From: Benthicola sp039584685
Lineage (GTDB): Bacteria > Gemmatimonadota > Gemmatimonadetes > Palauibacterales > Palauibacteraceae
DNA length: 20,627 nucleotides
Direction: 5' to 3'
NCBI GenBank assembly: GCA_039584685.1
Contig: JBDGXI010000037.1
Coordinates: forward strand, 1-20,627
Shown: one piece after another, positions 1 to 7,388 of the stretch
Position numbering within the stretch: position 1 is the first letter of the stretch
Layout: each line of letters starts with the position of its first letter
The notes under the pieces: model-generated
Seen by the model: the letters and a program-made list of their open reading frames with translations, nothing else
Database searches by the model: none
What the model was told of the DNA's origin: nothing
Made by a program: the position numbers and the translations under genes

Positions 1-119
1 AAGGACAGTGGAACGTGTACGTCCGCCTGATGACGGCCGGCACGAGCGGCGACGGAGGTACCGTGGACGAGGAGCCCGAGGGCGGTGCGCTGGTCAGACG
101 GCTCAGGCTGATCGAGTAG
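1..119 (+). CDS. 3' end of an unknown protein (truncated by window edge)
   Basis: The frame read from base 3 is open to a TAG at 117-119 and gives a 38-residue C-terminal piece beginning GQWNVYVRLM and ending RRLRLIE. The start and most of the gene lie outside the window. The piece is rich in Gly, Asp and Glu (a GTSGDGGTVDEEPEGG linker) and ends in a basic patch. I do not recognise the family. It is probably real because it reads toward a strong hairpin at 159-186 and has no competing frame, but 38 residues are too few for a functional call. Confidence 0.55.
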   Translation, partial: GQWNVYVRLMTAGTSGDGGTVDEEPEGGALVRRLRLIE

Positions 120-158
120 CCGACGAGAGTAAGGTCGCGTACCGGCCCTGAAGTGACT

Positions 159-186
159 CGAGCGCCCCGGGAGATCGGGGCGCTCG
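159..186. terminator. Perfect 11-bp hairpin between convergent genes
   Basis: CGAGCGCCCCG (159-169), loop GGAGAT, then CGGGGCGCTCG (176-186) form a perfect 11-bp GC-rich stem. It sits between the end of the + gene (stop at 119) and the end of the minus-strand regulator (stop at 220), where a shared bidirectional terminator is expected. Neither side has a convincing T-run, so it may pause polymerase or protect 3' ends rather than act as a classical intrinsic terminator. Confidence 0.55.
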
Positions 187-219
187 TGCATCGTGGAACG
201 ATCGGCTGGCGGTGCGTCC

Positions 220-981
220 CTAGCGGATCCCCGTGGCCACCGGCACCAGGTGCTGCTTCACCGCGAACAGCGCCAGCTCCTGCCGATTCCGCACACCCAC
301 CTTGCGCATCACCCGTCCGAGGTGGTTCTTCACCGTCTGCTCGCGGATCCCCAGGTGCTGGGCGATCTCCTTGTTCTCGAGGCCGCGGGCCACGAGAGTG
401 ATGATCTCGAGTTCACGCGCGGAGATCCGGCTCGGGCCGTCCTGGCTGAACGAAGGGGCCTCCGTCGCACGCGCCTTCACGATGGCGTCGAGCCACGGTC
501 CGGCCGCGATCTCGCCTGACGCGACGGTGCGTATGGCGCTGAGAAGCCGATCTTCGCCAGAGGTCTTGGGGACGCAGCCGCGTGCAGACGATCGCAGGGC
601 CAGCAGGCAGCACTCGTTGAGCTGATCCAGGGCCGCGCCGGACAGCTTCACGCCCTCCGGTTTCGAGAGCATGGAGCGGATCACGCACTCTTCGTCGGAG
701 TGATTCACGAGCACGAGGACACCCGACTGGGGAACCCTGGCGTGAATCTCGTCGATCAGCGTCAGCTTCTGCCTGTGGAAGTTCGTGTCCAGGATGACCA
801 GGTCCGGCCGAAGCCGCTCGCACTCAGGCAGGACGTCCTCCAGCCGCTCGACGGTGCCCACGACCTCCAGGTCATCCTGCAGGTCGATGAGTGACTGCAC
901 TCCCGCCCGGATGAGCGGAAGCTCCACCGCCACCACGATGCGCATCGCGCCGGTGTGATCGCCGTTCGACTGAGTCGACAC
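220..981 (-). CDS. NarL/LuxR-family response regulator with a degenerate receiver domain
   Basis: Receiver domain (about residues 13-165) followed by a LuxR-type helix-turn-helix (about 185-245; key stretch ISARELEIITLVARGLENKE, then IAQHLGIREQTVKNHL). It should be a cytoplasmic DNA-binding transcription factor. The usual phospho-acceptor position is kept (ILDTNF, D65), as is the conserved Lys (CVPK). However, the paired acidic residues that bind Mg2+ are replaced by V19-E20 (AVELPLIRAG where relatives have ADDHPLVRAG). About 24 extra residues (around SKPEGVKLSGAALDQLNECC) interrupt the region after the fourth strand. I chose the GTG start at 981 because AGGAAGG lies 5 bases before it. ATG at 945, which begins MRIVVAV, fits family length better but has no ribosome site; ATG at 999 is also possible. 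No histidine kinase is nearby, so the signal is unknown. Confidence 0.85.
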   Translation of the reverse strand: MSTQSNGDHTGAMRIVVAVELPLIRAGVQSLIDLQDDLEVVGTVERLEDVLPECERLRPDLVILDTNFHRQKLTLIDEIHARVPQSGVLVLVNHSDEECVIRSMLSKPEGVKLSGAALDQLNECCLLALRSSARGCVPKTSGEDRLLSAIRTVASGEIAAGPWLDAIVKARATEAPSFSQDGPSRISARELEIITLVARGLENKEIAQHLGIREQTVKNHLGRVMRKVGVRNRQELALFAVKQHLVPVATGIR

Positions 982-1089
982 GTGTACCTTCCTCACCATT
1001 ACTGTCCGTGGTGCTTCGTCGGATGCTGAGAACAGCCTCGGCTCACTGGCAACGCCCGACAACCCCGCAATTGGCACGCCACCGACGAG

Positions 1090-1117
1090 GGTACTTTGGT
1101 ACCATCGCGAAAGGTAC
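1090..1117. repeat. Cluster of three GGTAC/GTACC half-sites
   Basis: GGTAC (1090-1094), TTTG, GTACC (1099-1103), then GGTAC (1113-1117). The first two form a 5-bp inverted repeat with a 4-base spacer. The second and third form another, with a 9-base spacer. It lies about 110-135 bp upstream of the response regulator start and could be an operator for it or for a + strand transcript. The role is inferred only from position. Confidence 0.3.
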
Positions 1118-1325
1118 GATCGGGCCGTTGTTTGATCTACCGCTGCAGGCAGTATTGAACGCGACCGGCCACATCTCCGGCGAGGGGCGGCCGGCGCGCG
1201 GGCGATCTCGAAAGGCCCGCAATCCCGGAACCTGGAGCCAACGATCGGGAACGCATCCCCTCGCACTTAGACCTTCCTCCTGGCGCCGCACTGTGCCGGG
1301 AAACCTACCCTACCGCAGCCTCGGA

Positions 1326-1357
1326 GGAGGGCCCGCTTCGGCGGGCTCTCCGTTATT
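1326..1357 (+). terminator. Intrinsic terminator-like hairpin with no + gene before it
   Basis: Left arm 1326-1336 and right arm 1341-1351 pair over 11 bp with one G-T wobble around a TTCG tetraloop, followed by GTTATT. This is typical of a rho-independent terminator on the + strand. No + strand protein gene lies between 120 and 1325, so it would end an unrecognised RNA or attenuate a leader transcript of the gene at 1631. Confidence 0.5.
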
Positions 1358-1630
1358 CCGGCCCCTGCGTGTCTCGCGGACATGGGCTCTCGGGCACGGG
1401 ATGGGCCATGTTGACCCGCCCGCCGACCAGCGGACGGGCGGGATGGCCGGACGCTTGTAGGGAGCCCCGGCACCGGCCACATTGGGAGGCCTGAAACCCG
1501 CCCCCAAGGACCTGGCGGGCCGTTCATCCCACGGCCGCGCGCTGCCATCGAGGTTCGGAGGCAGTGGCCGGGAAATTGCCGGTCGGGGGAGGCCGTACGG
1601 AGCCGGCGCGACTCGAGCGAGAGAGCCCGA

Positions 1631-2572
1631 ATGAACCGAATCGTGGTGACGGGAGCCGCAGGGCAGGTGGGCAGCGAGATGGTCGCGGCCCTCCGTGACC
1701 GCTACGGCGATGACGCCGTCCTCGCGACCGACATTCGCGAGCCGGACGATGCGCTGGCGGCGGGTCCGTTCCGCCTCCTCGACGTGACGAATCCGCATGC
1801 GGTGGCGGAGGTGGTTCGCAGTCACGGGACGGACTGCGTGTATCACCTGGCTGCCATACTCTCGGCTCGCGGGGAGAACGCTCCGCAGCAGGCGTGGGCC
1901 GTCAACATGGGCGGGCTGTACAACGTCCTCGAGGTGGCCCGGCGCGAGGGCTGCTCCGTGTTCACGCCGAGCTCGATAGCGGCGTTCGGGCCTTCCACCC
2001 CTCCCGACCCGACCCCACAGGACACGATCCAGCGTCCGAACACGGTGTACGGCGTGACGAAGGTCGCGGGGGAGCTGCTGAGCGACTACTACTGCCACCG
2101 CTTCGGGGTGGACGCGCGTGGCGTCCGATACCCGGGGCTGATCTCGTACGTCACACCACCCGGGGGAGGTACGACCGACTTCGCGGTCGAGATCTACTAC
2201 GAGGCCGTGGCCCACGGGCGGTACACGTGCTTCCTCGGGCCGGACACGCAGCTCGACATGATGTACATGCCCGATGCGATCCGCGGATCGATCGAGTTGA
2301 TGGAGGTGAGTCCCGAACGCCTCGTTCACAGGAACGCCTTCAACATGAGCGCAATGCAGGTGACGCCCGAGTCGCTGGCCGCTGCGATCCGCGAGCACAT
2401 CCAGGCCTTCACGATCGAGTACGAGGTGGACCCGGTACGCCAGGCGATCGCCGACTCGTGGCCGAGGCGGATCGATGACCAGGCGGCCCGGGCGGAGTGG
2501 GGCTGGTGCCCGGAATACGACCTGGCCTCGATGACGGCGGACATGATTGACCATCTGCGGGACAGAGGTTGA
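1631..2572 (+). CDS. SDR-type L-threonine 3-dehydrogenase (NAD-dependent epimerase/dehydratase family)
   Basis: A 313-residue extended short-chain dehydrogenase that should oxidise L-threonine at C3 to 2-amino-3-oxobutyrate with NAD+ in the cytoplasm. Visible features are the Rossmann loop TGAAGQVG (7-14), an Asp after the second strand (TDI, D34) favouring NAD+, the catalytic Ser pair (PSSIAAFGP, S114/S115) and the YGVTK active site (Y140, K144). Segments characteristic of the epimerase-type threonine dehydrogenases follow: RYPGLIS, PGGGTTDFAVEI, MMYMPDA and, near the end, IADSWP then a WGW. Length matches the family. The next gene, 55 bp on, encodes a CoA-transferase and probably shares a transcript. 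The usual partner kbl (glycine C-acetyltransferase) is not in the window. The threonine assignment is stronger than for a generic sugar epimerase because of these motifs, but substrate is inferred. Confidence 0.85.
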   Translation: MNRIVVTGAAGQVGSEMVAALRDRYGDDAVLATDIREPDDALAAGPFRLLDVTNPHAVAEVVRSHGTDCVYHLAAILSARGENAPQQAWAVNMGGLYNVLEVARREGCSVFTPSSIAAFGPSTPPDPTPQDTIQRPNTVYGVTKVAGELLSDYYCHRFGVDARGVRYPGLISYVTPPGGGTTDFAVEIYYEAVAHGRYTCFLGPDTQLDMMYMPDAIRGSIELMEVSPERLVHRNAFNMSAMQVTPESLAAAIREHIQAFTIEYEVDPVRQAIADSWPRRIDDQAARAEWGWCPEYDLASMTADMIDHLRDRG

Positions 2573-2627
2573 GGAGCGGGCGTCGCTGAGGTGCCCGCCA
2601 AACGATAGAGCGAAGAGAGACATCGAC

Positions 2628-3917
2628 ATGAAACGCACGATCGCCGACGAAGCGGTATCCGTAATCGAATCCGGAAACCGCGTGTTCATACACAGTGTCG
2701 CGGCGGCGCCGGGACAGCTCATCCAGGCGATGACCGACCGGGCACCCGAGCTGCGAGACGTGGAAATCGTTCACCTGCACACCGAAGGTCCGGCCCCCTA
2801 CGCCGCCCCGGAGATGATCGGCAGCTTCCGGGTCAACGCGCTGTTCGTCGGGGCCAACGTCCGTGACGCGATTCACAAGGGCGACGCGAGCTACGTACCC
2901 GTGTTCCTCAGCGAGACGCCGCAGCTGTTCCGGCGGGGCTTTCTCCCGCTCGACGTGGCGCTGATCCACACATCGATGCCGGACACGCACGGCTTCTGTT
3001 CGCTGGGCGTATCGGTGGACTGTTCCCGCGCAGCCGTGCAGACGGCGAAGCGCGTGATCGCGCAAGTGAACCCGAACATGCCGCGTACGCATGGCGACAG
3101 CATGATCCACGTCAACGAAATCGACGACTTCGTCGAGGTCGATGATCCTCTGCCGGAGGTTCCCAGGCCGGTGCTGGGGGAAGCCGAGTATGCGATCGGG
3201 CGCTTGTGCGCCGAGCTGATCGAAGACGGGGCGACGCTGCAGATGGGCATCGGGGCGATCCCCGACGCCGTTCTTTCCGCGCTCTCCAACCACAAGAACC
3301 TCGGGATCCACACGGAGATGTTCTCGGATGGGGCCATCGACCTGATAGAGTCCGGGGTGATCAACGGCGTACGGAAGCGTACGCACCCCGGGAAGGTAGT
3401 CGCCACCTTCGTGATGGGGACTCGGCGCGTGTACGACTTCATGGACGACAACCCGCAGGTGGCGATGCTGGACGTCGCCTATACGAACGATACCGCCGTC
3501 ATCCGGCGGAATCCGCGCGTCACGGCGATCAACAGCGCGATCGAAGTCGATCTCACCGGCCAGGTGTGCGCCGACTCCATCGGCACGCGACAGTACTCGG
3601 GCGTGGGCGGACAGATGGACTTCATCCGCGCCGCCGCGCTCTCCGATCGAGGCAAGCCGATCATCGCCCTTCCGTCGGCCACCCGCCGTGGCGAGTCGAG
3701 GATCGTTCCGTTCCTCAAGCAGGGTGCTGGAGTGGTCAGCACGAGGGCTCACGTGCACTACGTGATCACCGAACACGGCGTGGCGAACCTGTACGGCAAG
3801 AACCTCCGGCAGCGGGCGCGCGCCCTGATCGACATCGCCCACCCCGACCACCGGGACTTTCTGGAGGAGAAGGCGCGCGAGAGATTCGAGAAATTCAGCG
3901 AGGTCGCGCCGGCTTGA
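2628..3917 (+). CDS. Acetyl-CoA hydrolase/CoA-transferase (4-hydroxybutyrate or acetate CoA-transferase type)
   Basis: A 429-residue cytoplasmic enzyme of the acetyl-CoA hydrolase/transferase family. It transfers CoA between a short acyl-CoA and a carboxylate, or hydrolyses acetyl-CoA. The glycine-rich loop LQMGIGAIPDAVL (about 205-217) is followed by the HTEMFSDG motif, whose Glu (E230) is the expected covalent-intermediate residue. SGVGGQMDF and the C-terminal VITEHGVANLYGKNLRQRA are also family hallmarks. Length equals that of 4-hydroxybutyrate CoA-transferases. I chose ATG 2628 because GAGAGA precedes it at normal spacing and homology begins at once (ADEAVSVIESG); an upstream ATG at 2547 overlaps the previous gene. 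Operon with the threonine dehydrogenase suggests a role in handling acetyl-CoA or a related acyl-CoA from threonine, but the true substrate cannot be read from sequence. Confidence 0.9.
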   Translation: MKRTIADEAVSVIESGNRVFIHSVAAAPGQLIQAMTDRAPELRDVEIVHLHTEGPAPYAAPEMIGSFRVNALFVGANVRDAIHKGDASYVPVFLSETPQLFRRGFLPLDVALIHTSMPDTHGFCSLGVSVDCSRAAVQTAKRVIAQVNPNMPRTHGDSMIHVNEIDDFVEVDDPLPEVPRPVLGEAEYAIGRLCAELIEDGATLQMGIGAIPDAVLSALSNHKNLGIHTEMFSDGAIDLIESGVINGVRKRTHPGKVVATFVMGTRRVYDFMDDNPQVAMLDVAYTNDTAVIRRNPRVTAINSAIEVDLTGQVCADSIGTRQYSGVGGQMDFIRAAALSDRGKPIIALPSATRRGESRIVPFLKQGAGVVSTRAHVHYVITEHGVANLYGKNLRQRARALIDIAHPDHRDFLEEKARERFEKFSEVAPA

Positions 3918-3963
3918 GGAAGGGCCTCGCGTGAAGGGAAGCCTGAACGGGGAGACGGTTCGA

Positions 3964-4455
3964 ATGCGGTTTGCGGCGACGACGATTGCGATGGCGCTCG
4001 GGATGCTGGCCGGTCCGGGGTCCGCGGCGTGGGCCCAGGAGTCGATCGGTGACTTCTACCTGTTCGTCCGTTCCGAGGCGAGCTCCGGCGCGGACCGGAG
4101 CTCGATCACGACGCTGGCCGAGGAGAACTACGTATCGGGCGCTGGCGGGCTGACCTTCCGTTGCTCGGATGACGGGTTCGAGATGGTGCTCACGGCGACG
4201 TATCTCGGGCGAAAAGAGAACACTCCCGTCCGCTACTCGTTTAGTGATGAGGAGACGGCGCGGGAGTTGTGGACCCTCAGGTCTTCCGGGATGGCCGCGG
4301 TCGCTCCGCCCGAGGTGCGCGAGGAGTTCCTGAGCCGGGCGGTGAATGAGAGCACGGTCGTGGTCCACGCAAGCGACTTCCAGTTACGAAGCCACACGTA
4401 CACGTTCCACCTCGATGGCCTGGAGGATGGGCTCGCGCGGCTCACCTGCCGCTGA
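3964..4455 (+). CDS. Small secreted protein, possibly VasI-like
   Basis: 163 residues. An N-terminal signal peptide with a hydrophobic stretch and a likely cleavage after AAWA (residue 24, next residue Q) sends it to the periplasm or outside. The mature part is beta-rich with only two Cys, one in FRCSDDG and one three residues from the end (LTCR), which could form a disulfide. The layout (RC early, a hydrophobic -EMVLTATYL- strand, TYTFHLDGLEDGLARLTC at the end) reminds me of the VasI/type VI-associated domain, but I see no secretion-system gene nearby, so this is only a resemblance. ATG 3964 is preferred because it yields a clean signal peptide with GGGGAG upstream; GTG 3931, with GGAAGG, would add 11 residues. 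It follows the CoA-transferase by 46 bp and may be cotranscribed. Confidence 0.7.
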   Translation: MRFAATTIAMALGMLAGPGSAAWAQESIGDFYLFVRSEASSGADRSSITTLAEENYVSGAGGLTFRCSDDGFEMVLTATYLGRKENTPVRYSFSDEETARELWTLRSSGMAAVAPPEVREEFLSRAVNESTVVVHASDFQLRSHTYTFHLDGLEDGLARLTCR

Positions 4456-4473
4456 GCGAGACCGCCCCACGAC

Positions 4474-5445
4474 TCACAAGTCCGTCGCCGCGGACAGCAG
4501 GTCCCCGATCGTTCCGGTAGCCAGGCACACCGTGGTATCGGCCGCGCCGTAGTACACCCTGACCTCGCTTTCCTCGCGGGCGAACCCGTCCGCGTCGAAC
4601 TCGTCCACGATCATGCCCGATGGGAACACGACGTTGGGCACCTGTCCTATCAGTTCGTACATCTTGCGTGGCTCGAGCAGGTTGTCCCGGCTCCGTCCGA
4701 TCAACCGAACGGGATCTTCGAGGTCCAGGAGGGCGACGCCGGCCTGGTACACGTTGACGCTGCTGAAATGAGTCGCGATTCCATGATACATCAGAAGCCA
4801 GCCTCGCCGCGTGCGGACGGGGGGAGGACCGGCGCCGATCCGTTCGTCCCAGTACCTCGGGCGACCGCGCATGGCCACCCCCAGCGGTCGCCAATCGATG
4901 AGGTCGAAGGACTCGGAAACGACGATCTCGTCGCCGGAGGTCGGCTCGCCGGTATCAGCCTCCCGGTTCGGCCGATCGAGGCGCAGGTACCGGTCGCCGA
5001 ACCGCATGGGAAAGATGGCCCCGTTCCGGATGTCGGGGTGACCGCCGAGCCCGATCAGCTCGAAGCTCCGGAAGTCCGCCGTGCGGGCGGTCCCCAGTTT
5101 GCAGCCCGTCTCCGTGTCGGCGGCGAACATGACCAGGAACTCGTCGCCGATCGCCGTCAGTCGCGGGTCGTAGACGTGGTAGATCTTCTCGCCGATCTCA
5201 TCCAGCCCTGGAAATCGTACGGGTTCATTCCATACGGTGAACTCGCGCCCGTTGTCGCTCTCCGCCATCACCAGTCTTGTGCGGCGGCCCCGCGTCTGGA
5301 CCCGCAACATCAGCATGTAGCGATCGCCCCACCGAACGGCGCCCGGATTGAATACGGCAGACGGGTCCACGATGTCAGGCGGCATCCGGGGGATGTCCAT
5401 GGTCGTGATGATCGGATTGTCCGAGCTCCTTACGAGCGGCCTCAT
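4474..5445 (-). CDS. GH130 family glycoside phosphorylase (probable beta-mannoside phosphorylase)
   Basis: A 323-residue protein of the GH130 five-bladed beta-propeller family, which cleaves beta-mannosides with phosphate to give mannose 1-phosphate and a shortened sugar. Recognisable segments are SAVFNPGAVRWGDRYML (about 29-45), VYDPRLT with the Asp (D93) at the expected proton-donor position, NGAIFPMRFGDRYLRLDRPN, ERIGAGPPPVRTRRGWLLMY followed by HG, and the final YYGAADTTVCLATG. No signal peptide is present, so it acts in the cytoplasm. ATG 5445 has AAGGAGAG at good spacing, and the start lies 4 bp after the stop of the symporter gene, so the two are in one operon. The subfamily (beta-1,4 versus beta-1,2 mannosides, or mannosyl-glucose) cannot be settled by eye. 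Confidence 0.9.
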   Translation of the reverse strand: MRPLVRSSDNPIITTMDIPRMPPDIVDPSAVFNPGAVRWGDRYMLMLRVQTRGRRTRLVMAESDNGREFTVWNEPVRFPGLDEIGEKIYHVYDPRLTAIGDEFLVMFAADTETGCKLGTARTADFRSFELIGLGGHPDIRNGAIFPMRFGDRYLRLDRPNREADTGEPTSGDEIVVSESFDLIDWRPLGVAMRGRPRYWDERIGAGPPPVRTRRGWLLMYHGIATHFSSVNVYQAGVALLDLEDPVRLIGRSRDNLLEPRKMYELIGQVPNVVFPSGMIVDEFDADGFAREESEVRVYYGAADTTVCLATGTIGDLLSAATDL

Positions 5446-5449
5446 TCTC

Positions 5450-7384
5450 TCACTCTCCTTCGGGGTCTCGCACCCAACCGTCGTCCCGGTCGTCCCTTCG
5501 CATGATGGACAGACGTCCGAGCATCGCGCGGATGTCCCGGAACCCGCCGATCGCGAACCACAGGATGACGATACCCGAAACGGCGACCATGAGGTATACG
5601 TATCCCTCCCAGAACCGGGCCCACGCCGCGTCCCCCACGTCCCGGGTCAGATTGATCACGGTTCCCGCGATGAACAGGAGCGTCCAGCCTCCGACCCAGG
5701 CGTAGGTCACCAGGTACAGGATTCGATCGCCGCGCGTGAACTCGCGTCCCATACCGAGGACCCTGAATCCGCGCGACGGGGCCTCTTCGACGATCTCCGT
5801 CTCACCCTCGACCGCGAACTGCCCCCGCCGCAGGAGCGGGTCCAGGTCGAACACTCTCCGCGGCCCGAGCAGCGACACCGCGACGTAGACGATCGTGGAG
5901 GCGGCCATAGCGATCCCCCAGAACTCCTGTCCATTCACCGGGAAGTCGTCCACCAGCTGGTGAATGCTGATCCCACCGACCGCGATCGACGATCCGGTGA
6001 TCATGGCGGCCCACGCCGCCGCCGTGGTGCCGCGGCTCCAATACAGACCCCCGATGAGGACCGCGCCCGATCCGCCGGCGAAAATCGCCCCGGTGATGGC
6101 GAAGAACAACCATATATACTGGCTCTGCTGGAACAGAAGACTGAACAGGAAGATGAAGGCCGCGACGCCGACGATCGACCAGCGCAGGGCCCGCATGTGT
6201 TGTTCCGGCGTAAATGGCTCCTTCCGGAACGGCATGATGACGTCCTGGATGAAGATGCTCCCCCACGAGTGCAGGTAGGTGTCGTGGGTGCTCACGAAGG
6301 CGGTCAGCATCACGGCGGCGAACGCCCCCAGCAGCCCCGCGGGCAGCATCGTCACGAGGACGGCCGGACCGCGGAGCTGGTTCCGGATCGTCTCCGATTC
6401 AGCCCTCGCCAGCAGCCCGTCCACCGCCGTGGCCTGCGCGGCGAAGTCCGGGTGATGCAGCACCGTATACGCGATCACGGGGACGATCAGCACGAACAGC
6501 TTCCACGGGTTCTCGCGCCAGTTGGTCAGCACCTGGCCCATCTTCGCTTCGTGCGCGCTCCGCGCCGAGGAGTTGTAGGCCTGCGTTCCCTGCCACGACA
6601 TCACGACGTACACCACCCCGATGGTTCCGATGAGGAAATACCAGAAGTTGAAGTCAGCCACCTGGCTGGTTCGGTACGGGTTGATCAGGGAGGCGTTCTC
6701 CGGGGCCATGGCAAGCGCCTCGAAGATGTGGGTCCAGTCCACGTGCAGGAGAAGGAAGACGACGACCGCGATGAACACGAGGTTCATGAACACGCCCTGC
6801 ACGAAGTCGGTGATGATCACCGCGACCTGCCCGCCGCTCAATACGAAGAAGATGGCGGTTCCGAGGAGAAGAACCATCAGGAGTGGAAACGTCTCGACGG
6901 AGAATTCCCCCAGCTGGAGGGAGTCGGGAAGTCCGATATAGTGAATGAAGAACCGGGCCCCCACGGCCGGGAAGATCCCGAAGTTGATGAGGCCCGCGGC
7001 GAAGGCGAGGATTCCTGTGAACACCCGGAAGCGGCGGCTGTATCGTCGCTCGAAGAACTCGGGAAGGGTGAGGGAACGGGTCTGCCGGAATCGGTAGATC
7101 ACGAATCCGCTCACCGTGAGTACCAGTATCACGATGGCTTGCGAGAATCCCCACCACGTGAGAGAGAACCCGGCGACGAAGTTCTGCTCCAGGTAGCCGA
7201 CGACCGTTATGGCGCCGAGTGCGGCGACTCCCTGCGACACGGATAGCAGGTAGCGGCCGGCCGTGCGGCCCGCTGCGAGAAAGTCCGCGACGCTGCGCAT
7301 GAAGGGCCTGAGGAGCAGCACGCCGCCGAACATAGCCAGGTAGACGGCGACGAGGATGGTCCAGTCGAGGACCGAGAAGTGCAT
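5450..7384 (-). CDS. Sodium:solute symporter (SSS family), probable sugar transporter
   Basis: A 644-residue polytopic inner-membrane protein of the SSS (SGLT/PutP-like) family, expected to import a solute with Na+. It opens with WTILVAVYLAMFGGVLLL as the first membrane helix. It then shows the family-typical LTLPEFFERRYSRRFR loop, SGGQVAVIITDFVQGVFMN in the middle, and AAVMLTAFVSTHDTYLHSWG toward the centre of the second repeat. I count roughly 13-15 hydrophobic segments, with a soluble loop around residues 530-560 and a charged C-terminal tail (MRRDDRDDGW). It starts 4 bp after the upstream CBM9-like gene ends and stops 4 bp before GH130, so translation is probably coupled. ATG 7384 puts the first helix right at the N-terminus; an earlier in-frame ATG at 7444 would overlap the upstream gene. 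Confidence 0.9.
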   Translation of the reverse strand: MHFSVLDWTILVAVYLAMFGGVLLLRPFMRSVADFLAAGRTAGRYLLSVSQGVAALGAITVVGYLEQNFVAGFSLTWWGFSQAIVILVLTVSGFVIYRFRQTRSLTLPEFFERRYSRRFRVFTGILAFAAGLINFGIFPAVGARFFIHYIGLPDSLQLGEFSVETFPLLMVLLLGTAIFFVLSGGQVAVIITDFVQGVFMNLVFIAVVVFLLLHVDWTHIFEALAMAPENASLINPYRTSQVADFNFWYFLIGTIGVVYVVMSWQGTQAYNSSARSAHEAKMGQVLTNWRENPWKLFVLIVPVIAYTVLHHPDFAAQATAVDGLLARAESETIRNQLRGPAVLVTMLPAGLLGAFAAVMLTAFVSTHDTYLHSWGSIFIQDVIMPFRKEPFTPEQHMRALRWSIVGVAAFIFLFSLLFQQSQYIWLFFAITGAIFAGGSGAVLIGGLYWSRGTTAAAWAAMITGSSIAVGGISIHQLVDDFPVNGQEFWGIAMAASTIVYVAVSLLGPRRVFDLDPLLRRGQFAVEGETEIVEEAPSRGFRVLGMGREFTRGDRILYLVTYAWVGGWTLLFIAGTVINLTRDVGDAAWARFWEGYVYLMVAVSGIVILWFAIGGFRDIRAMLGRLSIMRRDDRDDGWVRDPEGE

Positions 7385-7388
7385 GCGG

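Larger units (their letters stand above)
982..1630. other. 650-bp intergenic region without a convincing gene
   Basis: This separates the minus-strand regulator from the + strand dehydrogenase operon. Open frames here have low-complexity, Arg/Pro-rich translations typical of GC-rich noise. It contains a cluster of GGTAC half-sites (1090-1117), a + strand terminator-like hairpin (1326-1357), and a weak promoter-like pair TTGTAG (1455-1460), 17 bases, CACATT (1478-1483) about 150 bases before the dehydrogenase. I looked for tRNA features and for TPP, glycine and cobalamin riboswitch signature boxes and saw none. Confidence 0.5.

Noticed and set aside
1008..1460. 150-codon + strand frame in the long intergenic gap
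   Set aside because: Arg/Pro/Gly-rich product, no ribosome site, and it runs through the terminator-like hairpin at 1326-1357.
982..1630. tRNA or riboswitch in the gap before the threonine dehydrogenase
   Set aside because: A CTGAGA string near 1026 hinted at a TPP riboswitch, but the partner boxes are absent; no TTCGA-type T-loop with matching acceptor stem, and no cobalamin or glycine riboswitch boxes.
2409..3851. Long open frame on the minus strand opposite the CoA-transferase (480 codons)
   Set aside because: It is antisense to a gene with clear family motifs and its translation is His/Arg/Val/Asp-rich with no recognisable domain; such mirror frames are common in GC-rich genes.
5348..7246. 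632-codon + strand open frame opposite the symporter
   Set aside because: Translation is charged and low in complexity (runs of HDD, EDR, GQH), as expected from the reverse complement of membrane-helix codons; the symporter frame has unmistakable homology.
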